The position numbers and the translations under genes are program-made. Positions 1 to 8,441 of a stretch of DNA of 39,670 nt are shown here, piece after piece (positions within the stretch are counted from its first letter, which is position 1; every line of letters begins with the position of its first letter). Source of the DNA: Rhodoferax sp. (GTDB lineage Bacteria; Pseudomonadota; Gammaproteobacteria; Burkholderiales; Burkholderiaceae_C). The stretch covers positions 1 through 39,670 of the forward strand of contig JAMFRW010000285.1 of NCBI GenBank assembly GCA_026224975.1, written 5' to 3'. The notes beneath the pieces were generated by a model, which did no database searches, was not told where the DNA came from, and was given only the letters and a program-made list of their open reading frames with translations.

Positions 1-308
1 AGAAGCTCGCCGACATGCAGACCGAGATCACGCTCGGCCTGCAAGGGTGCCTGCGCGTCGGCCGCCTGATGGACGAAGGCAAGGCCGCGCCGGAGATGAT
101 CTCGCTCATCAAGCGCAACAGTTGCGGCAAGTCACTCGACATCGCGCGCACCGCGCGCGACATGCACGGCGGCAATGGCATCCATGACGAGTACCACGTG
201 ATCCGCCACATGATCAACCTGGAGACCGTGAACACCTACGAAGGCACGCACGACGTGCACGCGCTCATCCTCGGGCGCGCGATGACGGGGCTGCAGGCGT
301 TTTCTTGA
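1..308 (+). CDS. gcdH: Glutaryl-CoA dehydrogenase, C-terminal part (partial at window edge)
   Basis: This is the last ~102 codons of an acyl-CoA dehydrogenase-type flavoenzyme; the 5' part lies outside the window and the frame is open from base 3. The tail carries the block [16 protein letters not shown] followed by [17 protein letters not shown]. That block is characteristic of glutaryl-CoA dehydrogenase, which oxidatively decarboxylates glutaryl-CoA to crotonyl-CoA in lysine and tryptophan breakdown. The YEGTHD segment sits where this family contacts FAD and substrate. The reading ends at a TGA just after GLQAFS, as in full-length relatives, so the C terminus is complete. The next gene is convergent, so this is the end of its transcription unit. 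Another acyl-CoA dehydrogenase subtype is possible but less likely given the EYHVIRH wording. Confidence 0.9.
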   Translation, partial: KLADMQTEITLGLQGCLRVGRLMDEGKAAPEMISLIKRNSCGKSLDIARTARDMHGGNGIHDEYHVIRHMINLETVNTYEGTHDVHALILGRAMTGLQAFS

Positions 309-312
309 ACGG

Positions 313-327
313 CCCGCAACCAGCGGG
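313..327 (+). terminator. Short GC hairpin between convergent genes, weak terminator candidate
   Basis: CCCGC (313-317), loop AACCA, GCGGG (323-327) lies directly after the gcdH stop and before the convergent hydrolase. There is no T-run behind it, so intrinsic termination is only a suggestion from its position. Confidence 0.3.
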
Positions 328-344
328 TCTTCGAAAGCGGAAAG

Positions 345-1193
345 CTACTCGAGGATGAACTGGCGCAGGCGTGCGAATGCCGCCTCCGGATTGTCTCGCC
401 ACACGCCGTGACCGCAGCCTTCGAACTCTGCAAGGGTGGCCCATTCGGGCGGCAAGGCTGCAGCGATATCGCGTGAGTCTTCGATGGGGCACACCGGGTC
501 GAGCTGCCCGGCGAGCACCAGCACCGGGCATTGGGCTCGCGCCAGGCCGGGAAGCAGGTTCATGCCCTGTTGCTCCCCTGCCGCCCACGCAAACAAGATC
601 TCGGCATCCACCATCGTCCGACGCGCAGCCTCGTCGTTCGCGGGTTGGTTTGCCGAATAGAGCGGTCTGCAGACACGCGTATAGGTTTCCCAGGTGGCCG
701 CGTTCGGCGCCGTCCAGAACCGCTCTGCGGCGTCTGTCGCCTCCTGCCCGCCCAGGCGTTCGAACATCGCGAGCTTTCGAGCCAATCCGAGGCTTGCCGA
801 GGTACTGGACAAGATGACCTTGGCGGCATGGCCCGGGTGCCTCGCGATGTATCGCTGCGCCACGAACCCTCCGAACGATTGCCCGAGCACGATCGGCTTC
901 GAGATACCGAGCGCATCGCAGAGCCGCACGATGTCATCGGCAAACGTATCGAGCGTCCATTCGTCTTTCGGCCGCCTGTCGCTGCGGCCGTGGCCGCGAT
1001 GGTCGTAGTAGATGACCTGCGCGATATCCGCGAATCTCGAAAAGCCTGGCTTGAAACTCGAATGGTCGAAGCCGGGCCCACCGTGCAGCAGGATCAACGT
1101 CGGCTTTTGGCGCATCGTCGCGCCGTCCGGCACCAGGCCGGCGCCTTCGATATCGACGAACAGGCGCACGCCAGGCGCGATGGCAATCTTCAT
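345..1193 (-). CDS. Alpha/beta hydrolase, proline iminopeptidase-like
   Basis: A 282-residue alpha/beta-hydrolase-fold enzyme. Visible motifs are HGGPG at residues 37-41 (oxyanion-hole signature of the prolyl aminopeptidase/S33 group), the nucleophile elbow GQSFGG with Ser106, an acid candidate Asp232 (in LDPVCP) and the catalytic His262 (GCGHGVWRD). These give a complete Ser-Asp-His triad. HGGPG is typical of proline iminopeptidases that remove N-terminal proline from peptides, but many members of this superfamily act on other amides or esters, so the substrate is not known. There is no signal peptide, so it is presumably cytoplasmic. It is transcribed toward gcdH and away from nothing obvious; the DUF748 gene upstream ends 125 bp away on the same strand. 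Confidence 0.85.
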   Translation of the reverse strand: MKIAIAPGVRLFVDIEGAGLVPDGATMRQKPTLILLHGGPGFDHSSFKPGFSRFADIAQVIYYDHRGHGRSDRRPKDEWTLDTFADDIVRLCDALGISKPIVLGQSFGGFVAQRYIARHPGHAAKVILSSTSASLGLARKLAMFERLGGQEATDAAERFWTAPNAATWETYTRVCRPLYSANQPANDEAARRTMVDAEILFAWAAGEQQGMNLLPGLARAQCPVLVLAGQLDPVCPIEDSRDIAAALPPEWATLAEFEGCGHGVWRDNPEAAFARLRQFILE

Positions 1194-1318
1194 TTTTCGA
1201 CAGAGTCAGGCTTCGATGGGCCCCGACTTTACGGCCTGTCGTCGCTGGTCTTTGGCGGTGAGGCCGAGCCTCGGCACCGCATCGTCAAGTCACGGCAAGT
1301 GCGTCATGACGGGATGCG

Positions 1319-4300
1319 TCATTTGGTGGAAAGCGTGAGCTGCACGCGCGGCGTCCACATGGCTTCGTCTTCACCGGCGGCACGCAGCTTCGGCGCCGCC
1401 AGGAAGAGCCGCTCGCTCGTCAAGCCCTTGGCGATCAAGGCATCGCGCACAGCCAGGCCGCGTTGCAATGCCAGCTCGCGCATCAGGTCGGTGTTGACGG
1501 GTACGCTGGCGGCGAGCAGCGATTCCATTTCTGCGGGCGGAATGTCCTTGGCGAAGCCCAGCGCGTTGCGCGGCTTGTCGGGCAGGTCGGTCTGTTTGTA
1601 GAGTTCCTTCAGGAGCCGCGCGCGATCATCGGCCGAGAGCGCCACCGGTGCCGGTGGTGCATTCACTGCGACACCCGATGCGCCCGCCTCCGGTGCCGAA
1701 GCCGCGTTGACAGGCGCCGCGATCACCGCGCCGGCGCGTTGCAGCTCGCGCCGGCGTTCGGCGACCAGCCGCGCCTGCAAGACGGCACGTTGGTAGTCGG
1801 CGCGTTCCGATACCGGGTCGGAAGCGCCGGTCACCGTCATGCGCAGCGCGGGCCGCTCGGTGAGGGCCGTCGCGACCTTGTCGACGGCGTTCTGGCCGGT
1901 GGGTGCGAGCAAGGCCGTGCCCGGCTGGAACTCGACCAGGCTCAAGTCGTCACTGCCACCGCCCGAGAGCAGTGCGAACGGTGCGGTCAAGGCCTTGGCC
2001 AGCAGGTTGAAGATCACCTTGACGATCAGACCGCCGACGCTGAATTGCGGGTCTTTGAGGCTGCCGCTCACCGGCAGGTTGATGTCGATCACGCCGTTGC
2101 GGTCCTTGAGCAGCGCGACGGCCAGCAGCACCGGCAGCTTGGTGGCCTCGGGTGACTCGATCTTGTCACCGAAGGTGAGCTGGTTGAGCACGACCTGGTT
2201 GCTCGCGGTGAGCTTGCCGTCGGGCTCGATCTTGTAGGCGACGGTCATGCTCAGCTTGCCGCGTTCGATGGCATAGCCAGCGTACTTGCCGGCATAGGGC
2301 GAGAGCGGCGCCAGCTCGAGATCGGTCGCCTTGGCGCGGATGTCGAGCACCGGCGGGTTCGAAGTCGGGTTGAGCGCGCCGCTGATTTCGAGCAGCGCGG
2401 TGCCCGCCGCCTTGCCACGCAGTTCGAGCGTGGCCATCTCCGACGCACCAGAGCGGAAAGGCCCGAGCTGGCCGTTGAGTTCGGTGAGGTTGGCGCTGTA
2501 GTTGGGGCGCACGAAGTGGTCGGTGAAATCGATGCGACCATTGATGAGCCGCGTGCCGCCGACGGTGATGTCGACCGGTAGTTCCTTGGGCGGTTCGGAT
2601 GGCGTGGAGGTCGCGCTGGCGCCTGCGGCGGGGGCCGCGACGACAACGACAGCGGGCTTGGCGGGCGTACTTGCTGCAGCACCGCCGCCGGAAGCAACCG
2701 CACCGCTCGCCGCGCCTTCAGGCGCTGCAGCCGACGCACCCGCGCCCACATCGCGCAGGTTGAACTTGCCTTCTTCGGTGATCACCAGGCGCGAGAAGAA
2801 GTCGCTCAAGGCCGCCTCGCCGATGTCGATGCGCGGCTTGGCGCCGGGCTTGATCGCGACCTTCACCGCCTTCAACGCGAAGGACTGCCAGCTCAGCAAC
2901 TCGTCTTCTGCCGCCAGGCCGGTGCTGGGCTTGGCGCCGGCCTTGAGGGCATCCAGGCTGCGCGGCGTGTCGATGCGAACATCGGCCAGCAAGACATCGC
3001 CGAGCGAGTTCACGCTCAGACCAGCCGCCGAATCCTGCACCAAGAAATTGCCCTTGTAGCCAGCCTCCGCGCTCAGCAAGCTCACCGGCAAACTCTGGCG
3101 AAAATAGGGCTCGAAGAGGTGCGCCGGGAAGCGCTCGATCCGCAGGTTGCCACTGGCGAGCAGGGGCTGCAGGCCGAACTGGCCTTTCCATTCGACGAGG
3201 CCGCTGGTGGAGGCACCCAGCGATGCGGCCGTTGCGACCTTGGCGACCACCGCGCCCTGCCCTTGCTGCCGCGCCAGCGCGCGCGCTTCTTCCCGCGCCG
3301 CAGCTGGTGCCGCGACCCGGGCGGTGAACGTCACCTTGGCCGGCGCGGTGGTCTTGTCGCCTTGCAAAGAGAGGCCTTGCAGCGAGGCGCGCAGGCCGGT
3401 GAGTTCGACGCGCAAGGGGCGTGTGTTGGCACGCTGGGCTGGCGCGTTGGCAGCGCCGCTGCCTGCGCTCACCGGCCGACCGGCGAGTGCATCGGCAAAG
3501 GCGACGCGGCCGCCTTCGAGCGAGAAGTCCTTCAACTGGACGCGCCAAACGGGGCCGGCTTTGGGCGTTGCCGATGGCGCTGTTGGCAGCGTTGCGGAGG
3601 ACTTGGCCGAGGCCGAGGCCGGCTCGGCGTTGTCTGCACCGACCACCCAGCGCTGCAGGTTCAGCTGCCCTTGCACATCGCGCGTGACCGCGACCGACGG
3701 GTCCAGCAGCTTGACGCTGCCGAGGGACGCGCTGTGCGCCAGCAGATCGAGCTGCACATCGGCGAGTGCGAGTTGCTTGAGGGACACCGCCTCGGTTCGC
3801 GACCCGACCTTGCGCGCGTCTTTCGAACGATCAACGGCAATGTCGTCGACAGCCTCGTTCACCCGCAGCGCATCGACACTCGCCGTGCTCACCACCAGCT
3901 TCATGCGCGGCGCATCGGCCGCGCCCGACCAATCGACCTGTACCTTGGCCGAGACATGCCCCGTCAACTGCGGCACCAGCGCTTGCGCCAGGTACGGCGC
4001 CAGCGCATCGAGCGAGAGGCCGGCGAGCTGGATGTCGAGCTTGGCCGCCTGATCGGTGGCGCTGCCTTCTACGCTCAAGGCGCCCGCGGCAGGCGCGCCT
4101 TCGCGCTGATCGCGCAGCGTGGCGGCGAAGCTCAGCGGCATCGCAGCGGTCACCGGCCATTGCACTTGCTTGGCAGTGATCGCGATGCCGTCGAGTTGAA
4201 TCGCCGCGGCCGGTTTCACCGAGGCATCGTTCCACATCACGCGTGCATCGGCGAGTTCGATCGCGGCGAGGCTGATCTGCCAGGGCTTGGCAGCCTCGAC

Positions 4301-5479
4301 TTGCCGGACGATTGGCGCCGACGCAGCCGATGCAGCTGCCTTCGGCTTGGCTACCGGTTCGCCGTCTGCGGTCGCCAACCGCAACAGGTTCAGCTCGCCC
4401 TTCGAATCGCGCGACACCGCGAGCTGCGCGCCTTCGATGCGCAGCGTGTCGAAGGCCAGCTTGCGCGCCAGCGGCTGCACATCGCGCAGCCCGAGCTGGA
4501 GCTGCTTCCAGGCCACGAGCGGCGCGCCGGCCGCGTCGGTCACGACCAGGTCGCGCGCGCCGGCCGTGCCCTTGAGCACGACGCTTGGCGCGCCGCCTTC
4601 GGCCTGGCTGAACTGCAGGGCGATCTGGGCCGAGAGGGCGCCGCGGGTCAGGCGCACCGGCAGCGAATCGGGCAGGTAGCCGAGGTAAGGCGTCACGTCG
4701 AGGTCGGCCATCTTCAGCTCGAGATCGCCGCGCTTCGTCTGCGCGAACGGCGTGGCCTGCGCGCCGCTGTCGAAGGCCGTGCCGTTGAGTTCGAAGGTCA
4801 ATCGCGGCTCGACCTTCACATCCACCTGCGCCGGCAGGTTGGAGATGAAAGGCAGCGCGAGCGTGAAGGCATCGACCTGTTGCACGCGGCCGACCGGCTT
4901 GTCGTCGAAGCGCACCGAGGCGTCACGCACCTGCAGGTTGTAGAGCGCAAAACGCGCCGGCTCCGAGGGCTTGGCCTCGGCGTGCGGGGTGAAGCGGGTG
5001 ATGAGGTCGTCGATGTCGTAGTGGCCCGGCGCAGTGCGCGAGACGCGGAGCTGCGGCGCATCGACTTCCAGCGCCTCGATGACGGGCGCGAGGCGAAACA
5101 GCGACGACGCGGCCACATCCACATGCAACTTGGCGATGCGCAGCAGGGGCTGGGGTGAGGCGGCATCGGGCGCAGCCGGCTTGACGGCGCTGGCACTTGC
5201 CGCCGCATCGGCGCTCGAACTCGCCGCCGAACTGGCGCCAGACGCCACGCTCGCCACCGCATTCGGCGGTGCTGCCTGTGCTGCCTGGCCCACGGCGATA
5301 TCGCTCACCGTCAGCTCCAGCGTCCACGGTTTCAGGTCGACCGACCCCAGCGTCACTGGCCGACCGAGTGCTTCCGACAGGCGCACTTCCCCCTGCCACT
5401 TGAGCAGCGGCGGCAACGCCAGCCACGCCACCACCCACAGCGCGAGCACACCGCCCACGCACCACGCCAATCGCTTCAT
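1319..5479 (-). CDS. DUF748 (AsmA-like) envelope protein with a split OmpA-like C terminus
   Basis: A ~1386-residue protein anchored by one N-terminal membrane segment (about residues 5-25, rich in Leu, Val and Trp). A long repetitive beta-rich body of AsmA/DUF748 type follows, with low-complexity Ala/Ser/Pro linkers around residues 75-105 and 950-1010. Large AsmA-like proteins form periplasmic bridges; some relatives move phospholipid to the outer membrane. That role is inferred here from family resemblance only. Near the C terminus, a piece reading VEFQPGTALL begins an OmpA-like peptidoglycan-binding fold. A matching second half (RGLAVRDALIAKG then a final beta strand) comes about 100 residues later, so the fold appears interrupted by an insertion. 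ATG at 5479 is preferred; an in-frame TTG lies three codons upstream at 5488. It is followed by the hydrolase gene on the same strand, 125 bp on. Confidence 0.88.
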   Translation of the reverse strand: MKRLAWCVGGVLALWVVAWLALPPLLKWQGEVRLSEALGRPVTLGSVDLKPWTLELTVSDIAVGQAAQAAPPNAVASVASGASSAASSSADAAASASAVKPAAPDAASPQPLLRIAKLHVDVAASSLFRLAPVIEALEVDAPQLRVSRTAPGHYDIDDLITRFTPHAEAKPSEPARFALYNLQVRDASVRFDDKPVGRVQQVDAFTLALPFISNLPAQVDVKVEPRLTFELNGTAFDSGAQATPFAQTKRGDLELKMADLDVTPYLGYLPDSLPVRLTRGALSAQIALQFSQAEGGAPSVVLKGTAGARDLVVTDAAGAPLVAWKQLQLGLRDVQPLARKLAFDTLRIEGAQLAVSRDSKGELNLLRLATADGEPVAKPKAAASAASAPIVRQVEAAKPWQISLAAIELADARVMWNDASVKPAAAIQLDGIAITAKQVQWPVTAAMPLSFAATLRDQREGAPAAGALSVEGSATDQAAKLDIQLAGLSLDALAPYLAQALVPQLTGHVSAKVQVDWSGAADAPRMKLVVSTASVDALRVNEAVDDIAVDRSKDARKVGSRTEAVSLKQLALADVQLDLLAHSASLGSVKLLDPSVAVTRDVQGQLNLQRWVVGADNAEPASASAKSSATLPTAPSATPKAGPVWRVQLKDFSLEGGRVAFADALAGRPVSAGSGAANAPAQRANTRPLRVELTGLRASLQGLSLQGDKTTAPAKVTFTARVAAPAAAREEARALARQQGQGAVVAKVATAASLGASTSGLVEWKGQFGLQPLLASGNLRIERFPAHLFEPYFRQSLPVSLLSAEAGYKGNFLVQDSAAGLSVNSLGDVLLADVRIDTPRSLDALKAGAKPSTGLAAEDELLSWQSFALKAVKVAIKPGAKPRIDIGEAALSDFFSRLVITEEGKFNLRDVGAGASAAAPEGAASGAVASGGGAAASTPAKPAVVVVAAPAAGASATSTPSEPPKELPVDITVGGTRLINGRIDFTDHFVRPNYSANLTELNGQLGPFRSGASEMATLELRGKAAGTALLEISGALNPTSNPPVLDIRAKATDLELAPLSPYAGKYAGYAIERGKLSMTVAYKIEPDGKLTASNQVVLNQLTFGDKIESPEATKLPVLLAVALLKDRNGVIDINLPVSGSLKDPQFSVGGLIVKVIFNLLAKALTAPFALLSGGGSDDLSLVEFQPGTALLAPTGQNAVDKVATALTERPALRMTVTGASDPVSERADYQRAVLQARLVAERRRELQRAGAVIAAPVNAASAPEAGASGVAVNAPPAPVALSADDRARLLKELYKQTDLPDKPRNALGFAKDIPPAEMESLLAASVPVNTDLMRELALQRGLAVRDALIAKGLTSERLFLAAPKLRAAGEDEAMWTPRVQLTLSTK

Positions 5480-5588
5480 CCAGATCAAACCAGGCTCCGT
5501 TCTTTTGACACTGCAGATGCAAACGCTTTTGCCACCCTGCCCGGCCTACACATTGTCGAATTTGCTGTCGATTCTTTCGCCGGGCGCT

Positions 5589-6095
5589 TCACGGCTCGCC
5601 ATCCCAATAGTCCAGATCGTCCTTCTCGCGGTGCATGCGCGCAAAGCCGTAGGCGTCGCCGGCCTTGGTCGCGGAGGCCATGTACTTGTTGGAGTCGGGG
5701 TACTCGACCACCTCCGGGCTGTCCTTGGTGCTGATGGACAGGTACTTGAGCGGCGCGTCCGAGGTGTTGATGATCTGGTGCGGATACTCCGGCCCCGGCG
5801 GGATGAAGATCGTGTCGCCGGCCTTCACCGCCAGCATCTCGCCGGCCACGCGCATCGTGCCCTCACCTTCCAGGATCACGAAGGCTTCTTCCTGCGCATA
5901 GTGGCAGTGGTAGGGGCAGCCGCGCTTGCCGGGTGCGACGGTGTCGATGCTGATGCCGAGTTTGGTGGCAGCCGTGCCCTTGGACATGCGGGCGCAGACG
6001 GTGTCGTAGAGCGGCGCGCGTTCTTCTCGCACTTTCTCGATCTCGTCGAAGTTGCGGATCAGCTTGGCGCGCAAGGCTTCTGCGGTGTCGCTCAT
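5589..6095 (-). CDS. Cupin domain protein
   Basis: A 168-residue single-domain cupin. Motif 1 reads HCHYAQEE with metal-ligand candidates His63, His65 and Glu70, and motif 2 contributes His106 (GPEYPHQII). The four-ligand set of a metal-binding cupin is therefore intact. The first ~55 residues form a helical extension typical of cytoplasmic sugar-phosphate or small-molecule binding cupins. The exact reaction cannot be read from sequence. A good Shine-Dalgarno (AGGAG) precedes ATG 6095 by about 9 bases. It is divergent from the ElyC-like gene, with ~160 bp between the likely starts, and lies upstream of the DUF748 gene on the same strand with a ~110 bp gap. Confidence 0.85.
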   Translation of the reverse strand: MSDTAEALRAKLIRNFDEIEKVREERAPLYDTVCARMSKGTAATKLGISIDTVAPGKRGCPYHCHYAQEEAFVILEGEGTMRVAGEMLAVKAGDTIFIPPGPEYPHQIINTSDAPLKYLSISTKDSPEVVEYPDSNKYMASATKAGDAYGFARMHREKDDLDYWDGEP

Positions 6096-6252
6096 GGCGG
6101 TGCTCCTGGGATCGGATGATGGTGTGGCTCGTGCCTTGGGCCGGCATGATGCCTCGGGTTCACACGTGACACCGAGCCATCATCGCGCCGACGGGCGTCC
6201 GGCACAATCGCCGGCCATTGCGTTCTGCGCGAACAACGATTGCTTGCAGCCC

Positions 6253-7077
6253 TTGAACAGCCTCTTCGTCCTGTGGGGAATCGAATCCTGGAAGCCGCTG
6301 CTTGGCACGCTGGTGCTGCCGCCTGCGCCGCTTTTGCTGCTGGTGCTCATCGGCTGCGCACAGGTGGCGCGCCGGCGAGCGCTGGGCTGGGCCTTGACGC
6401 TCATCGGCGTGGCGCTGCTGTGGCTGTGCACCTGCTCCGGCACGGCGCAGTTCCTCACCCAAACGCTGGTGCGGCCGCCGCCGGCCCTGAGCGCCGAGCG
6501 CGTCGCGCGGTTGAAGGCCGACGTGCAGCACCGCGAGCACATCGCCATCGTCGTGCTGGGCGGCGGCCTGCGCGCACTCGCCCCGGAATACGGCGAGTCC
6601 AACCTCACCTGGGTCTCGATGGAGCGGCTGCGTTACGGCGTCTGGCTGGCAAAGCAAACCGGCGCGCCAATGGCCTTCAGCGGCGGCATCGGCTGGGGCA
6701 AGATAGACGACGACATGAAAGGCCTCTCGGAGGCGCGAACGGCCGCCCGCATCGCCGCCGGCGAGTTCGGCCTGCCCATCACCTGGATCGAAGACCAGTC
6801 GCGCGACACCCGCGAAAACGCGGCCCGAAGCATCGCCATGTTGAAGCCCGCCGGCATCACGCACATCGTGCTGGTGACGCATGGCTTTCACATGCCACGG
6901 GCGCGGCGGGCGTTCGAAGAAGCAGCGCGCGGCGTGATCAAGATCGAGCCTGCACCGCTGGGCCTGTCGCCCGACAAGGGCGATTGGACCATGAGTGATT
7001 GGCTGCCGACGGAAGTGGGCTTCGTGGCTGTGCGCTATGCGCTGCACGAAGTGCTGGGCCGCTGGTTCGGCGCCTGA
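6253..7077 (+). CDS. YdcF/ElyC-type (DUF218) membrane protein
   Basis: About 274 residues: two hydrophobic N-terminal segments (LLGTLVLPPAPLLLLVLIGC and a second ending in LLWLC), then a DUF218 domain. Landmarks are IVVLGGGLR, the FSGGIGWG turn, the SRDTRENA motif, and VLVTHGFHMPRA. In E. coli, ElyC (a DUF218 protein) affects peptidoglycan and undecaprenyl-phosphate metabolism in the envelope; a similar role here is family-based inference. The open frame extends upstream to 6052, but that would overlap the divergent cupin start. TTG at 6253 (or TTG at 6244) places the start just before the first membrane segment and is chosen for that reason, so the exact start is uncertain. It ends just before a gene remnant at 7078. 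Confidence 0.8.
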   Translation: MNSLFVLWGIESWKPLLGTLVLPPAPLLLLVLIGCAQVARRRALGWALTLIGVALLWLCTCSGTAQFLTQTLVRPPPALSAERVARLKADVQHREHIAIVVLGGGLRALAPEYGESNLTWVSMERLRYGVWLAKQTGAPMAFSGGIGWGKIDDDMKGLSEARTAARIAAGEFGLPITWIEDQSRDTRENAARSIAMLKPAGITHIVLVTHGFHMPRARRAFEEAARGVIKIEPAPLGLSPDKGDWTMSDWLPTEVGFVAVRYALHEVLGRWFGA

Positions 7078-7078
7078 C

Positions 7079-7228
7079 CGTGGGGAAGAAGCGGCAACGA
7101 CGCTCTACCTGCTCGACCTTCTCGGCGTGGCGGTCTTCGCGGTCAGCGGCGCGCAGGTGGCCGAGGAGGCGCGACTCTCGCCCATCGCGTATGGCTTGCA
7201 GTTGCCGGTGTTTGTGTTGCCGGCGTGA
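7079..7228 (+). pseudogene. Remnant of a TRIC-family (UPF0126/YicG-like) membrane channel gene
   Basis: The DNA right after the ElyC-like stop reads, in one frame, LYLLDLLGVAVFAVSGA followed by a few unmatched residues and a stop. That string resembles the start of TRIC/UPF0126 membrane proteins (DLxGVAVFAxSGAxAA), normally about 200 residues long. Only the first transmembrane helix is present; the glycine-rich repeat that follows in intact members is missing. The piece has no convincing start codon of its own. I read it as a decayed 5' remnant, bounded on the right by a REP-like repeat. A coincidental match is possible because the matching string is short. Confidence 0.5.
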
Positions 7229-7230
7229 TG

Positions 7231-7260
7231 AACCGCTCGGGCTGAGCCTGTCGAAGCCTG
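7231..7260. repeat. REP-like intergenic repeat
   Basis: The block around CGGGCTGAGCCTGTCGAAG (7238-7256) has the form of a short palindromic-type repeat I recognise as common between genes in many proteobacterial genomes. Only one copy was noticed in this window. It lies between the TRIC-like remnant and the 3' end of the DUF2177 gene. Confidence 0.55.
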
Positions 7261-7276
7261 CAGCGAGATGCATCTC

Positions 7277-7687
7277 TCAGCGAGCCATCATCAGCCGATA
7301 AGCCAGCCCACCCGCCACCGTCGACGCAAACGTCCCCCACGCAATGTCGACCAGCCCGAGTTGCGTGCCGAACCCCCGCACCACGCTCATCGCCGTCAGG
7401 TCATATGTGCCATATCCGACAAGCCCGACAACAGCGCAGCGCAGCAATGCTTGGCCCATCGAATCGGGTGGCTGCATCAGGGCGAGGTAGGTGAGGCCGA
7501 GCGGGTACAGCAGGTAGAAGGCTGCGGCCGGCAGCAGGCGGACCGAGTCGGTCATCAGCTCGCCCATCTCGCGCTTGTAGAAATCGCGCGCCAGCCAGCC
7601 GAGCCAGAGGCCGTCGAGCACGAGCATGGCGACCAGGGCGACGCCATAGGTCATGGCGAATTGAGCGGCAGTGAGACGTTGTGCCAT
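7277..7687 (-). CDS. DUF2177 family membrane protein
   Basis: A 136-residue integral membrane protein with four predicted hydrophobic stretches. The family hallmarks DGLWLGWLARDFYK, YPLGLTYLAL and GYGTYDLTAMSV identify DUF2177. Function is unknown for the family. The open frame extends further upstream to 7867, but the real start is ATG at 7687: a GGAG ribosome-binding site lies about 9 bases before it and the protein then begins directly with the first membrane helix. It is divergent from the DUF2127 gene, 188 bp between start codons, so that gap probably holds both promoters. Confidence 0.85.
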   Translation of the reverse strand: MAQRLTAAQFAMTYGVALVAMLVLDGLWLGWLARDFYKREMGELMTDSVRLLPAAAFYLLYPLGLTYLALMQPPDSMGQALLRCAVVGLVGYGTYDLTAMSVVRGFGTQLGLVDIAWGTFASTVAGGLAYRLMMAR

Positions 7688-7875
7688 CGGTGAACTCCGG
7701 GTGAGCGGCGGTCGGCTCGCAGGCAGGATGGCCACGTGCCGACAACCGCTGCGCATCACAACACACGCCACTGGCCTCGGCCATCGGCGCGCACTCGCTT
7801 TGCGCTGTAGGAGTGAGCCGACAGTGGCGCGCCGAGCCCGCGGACGACCCCAAGCCGCGGCTACCATCGATCACC

Positions 7876-8418
7876 ATGACCGACCTCGTGAAACCGAAGA
7901 CCACCCCAACCGACACCCTGCTCGCAGCGCACGCGGCCCATGCACCGCGCACGATGCAAGCCGTGGCGCTGCTCGAAGCCGTCAAGGGCTTCGTCGTCTT
8001 CGGCGCGGGCTTCGGGCTGCTCTCGCTGTTGCACCGCGATGTACGGCACATCGCCGAATCGCTCGTGACCCGGCTGCATATCGACCCCGACGAGCACTTC
8101 GCCGGCATCTTTCTGAAGGCCGCGGCGTCGGTGAACGATGCGAGGCTGTGGGGCTTGGCCGCCCTGGCCTTCGTCTACTCTGCCGTGCGCGTGGCCGAGG
8201 CCTACGGCCTGTGGTTCGACCGCCGCTGGGGCGCGTGGCTGGGCGCGGCGAGCGGCGCGATCTATGTGCCGGTCGAGATGTACGAGCTCTGGTACAAGCC
8301 GAGCGCCATCAAGTGTGCGACGCTCGCGGTCAACGTGGCGGTGGTGATCTATCTGCTGTGGACGCTGAACAAGTCGGCGAACGCCGGGTTGAACAGCAGC
8401 GCGCATCGGGCCACTTAG
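7876..8418 (+). CDS. DUF2127 family membrane protein
   Basis: A 180-residue protein with hydrophobic helices. Family landmarks are ALLEAVKGFVVFGAGFGLL near residue 35, VRVAEAYGLWFDRRWGAWL and the ending LYVPVEMYEL-like segment (here IYVPVEMYELWYKPS). DUF2127 proteins are small predicted inner-membrane proteins without an assigned function. ATG 7876 is chosen over the upstream in-frame ATG 7813 because the upstream part is arginine-rich and unlike the family. The gene is convergent with the ABC exporter, whose stop lies 24 bp downstream. Confidence 0.83.
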   Translation: MTDLVKPKTTPTDTLLAAHAAHAPRTMQAVALLEAVKGFVVFGAGFGLLSLLHRDVRHIAESLVTRLHIDPDEHFAGIFLKAAASVNDARLWGLAALAFVYSAVRVAEAYGLWFDRRWGAWLGAASGAIYVPVEMYELWYKPSAIKCATLAVNVAVVIYLLWTLNKSANAGLNSSAHRAT

Positions 8419-8441
8419 GCGGTAGTGCTCGGCACAGCCCC

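Noticed and set aside
3119-5158. Long plus-strand open frame (679 codons) inside the DUF748 gene
   Set aside because: Arginine/histidine-rich shadow of a GC-rich gene on the other strand, with no family motif or ribosome-binding site.
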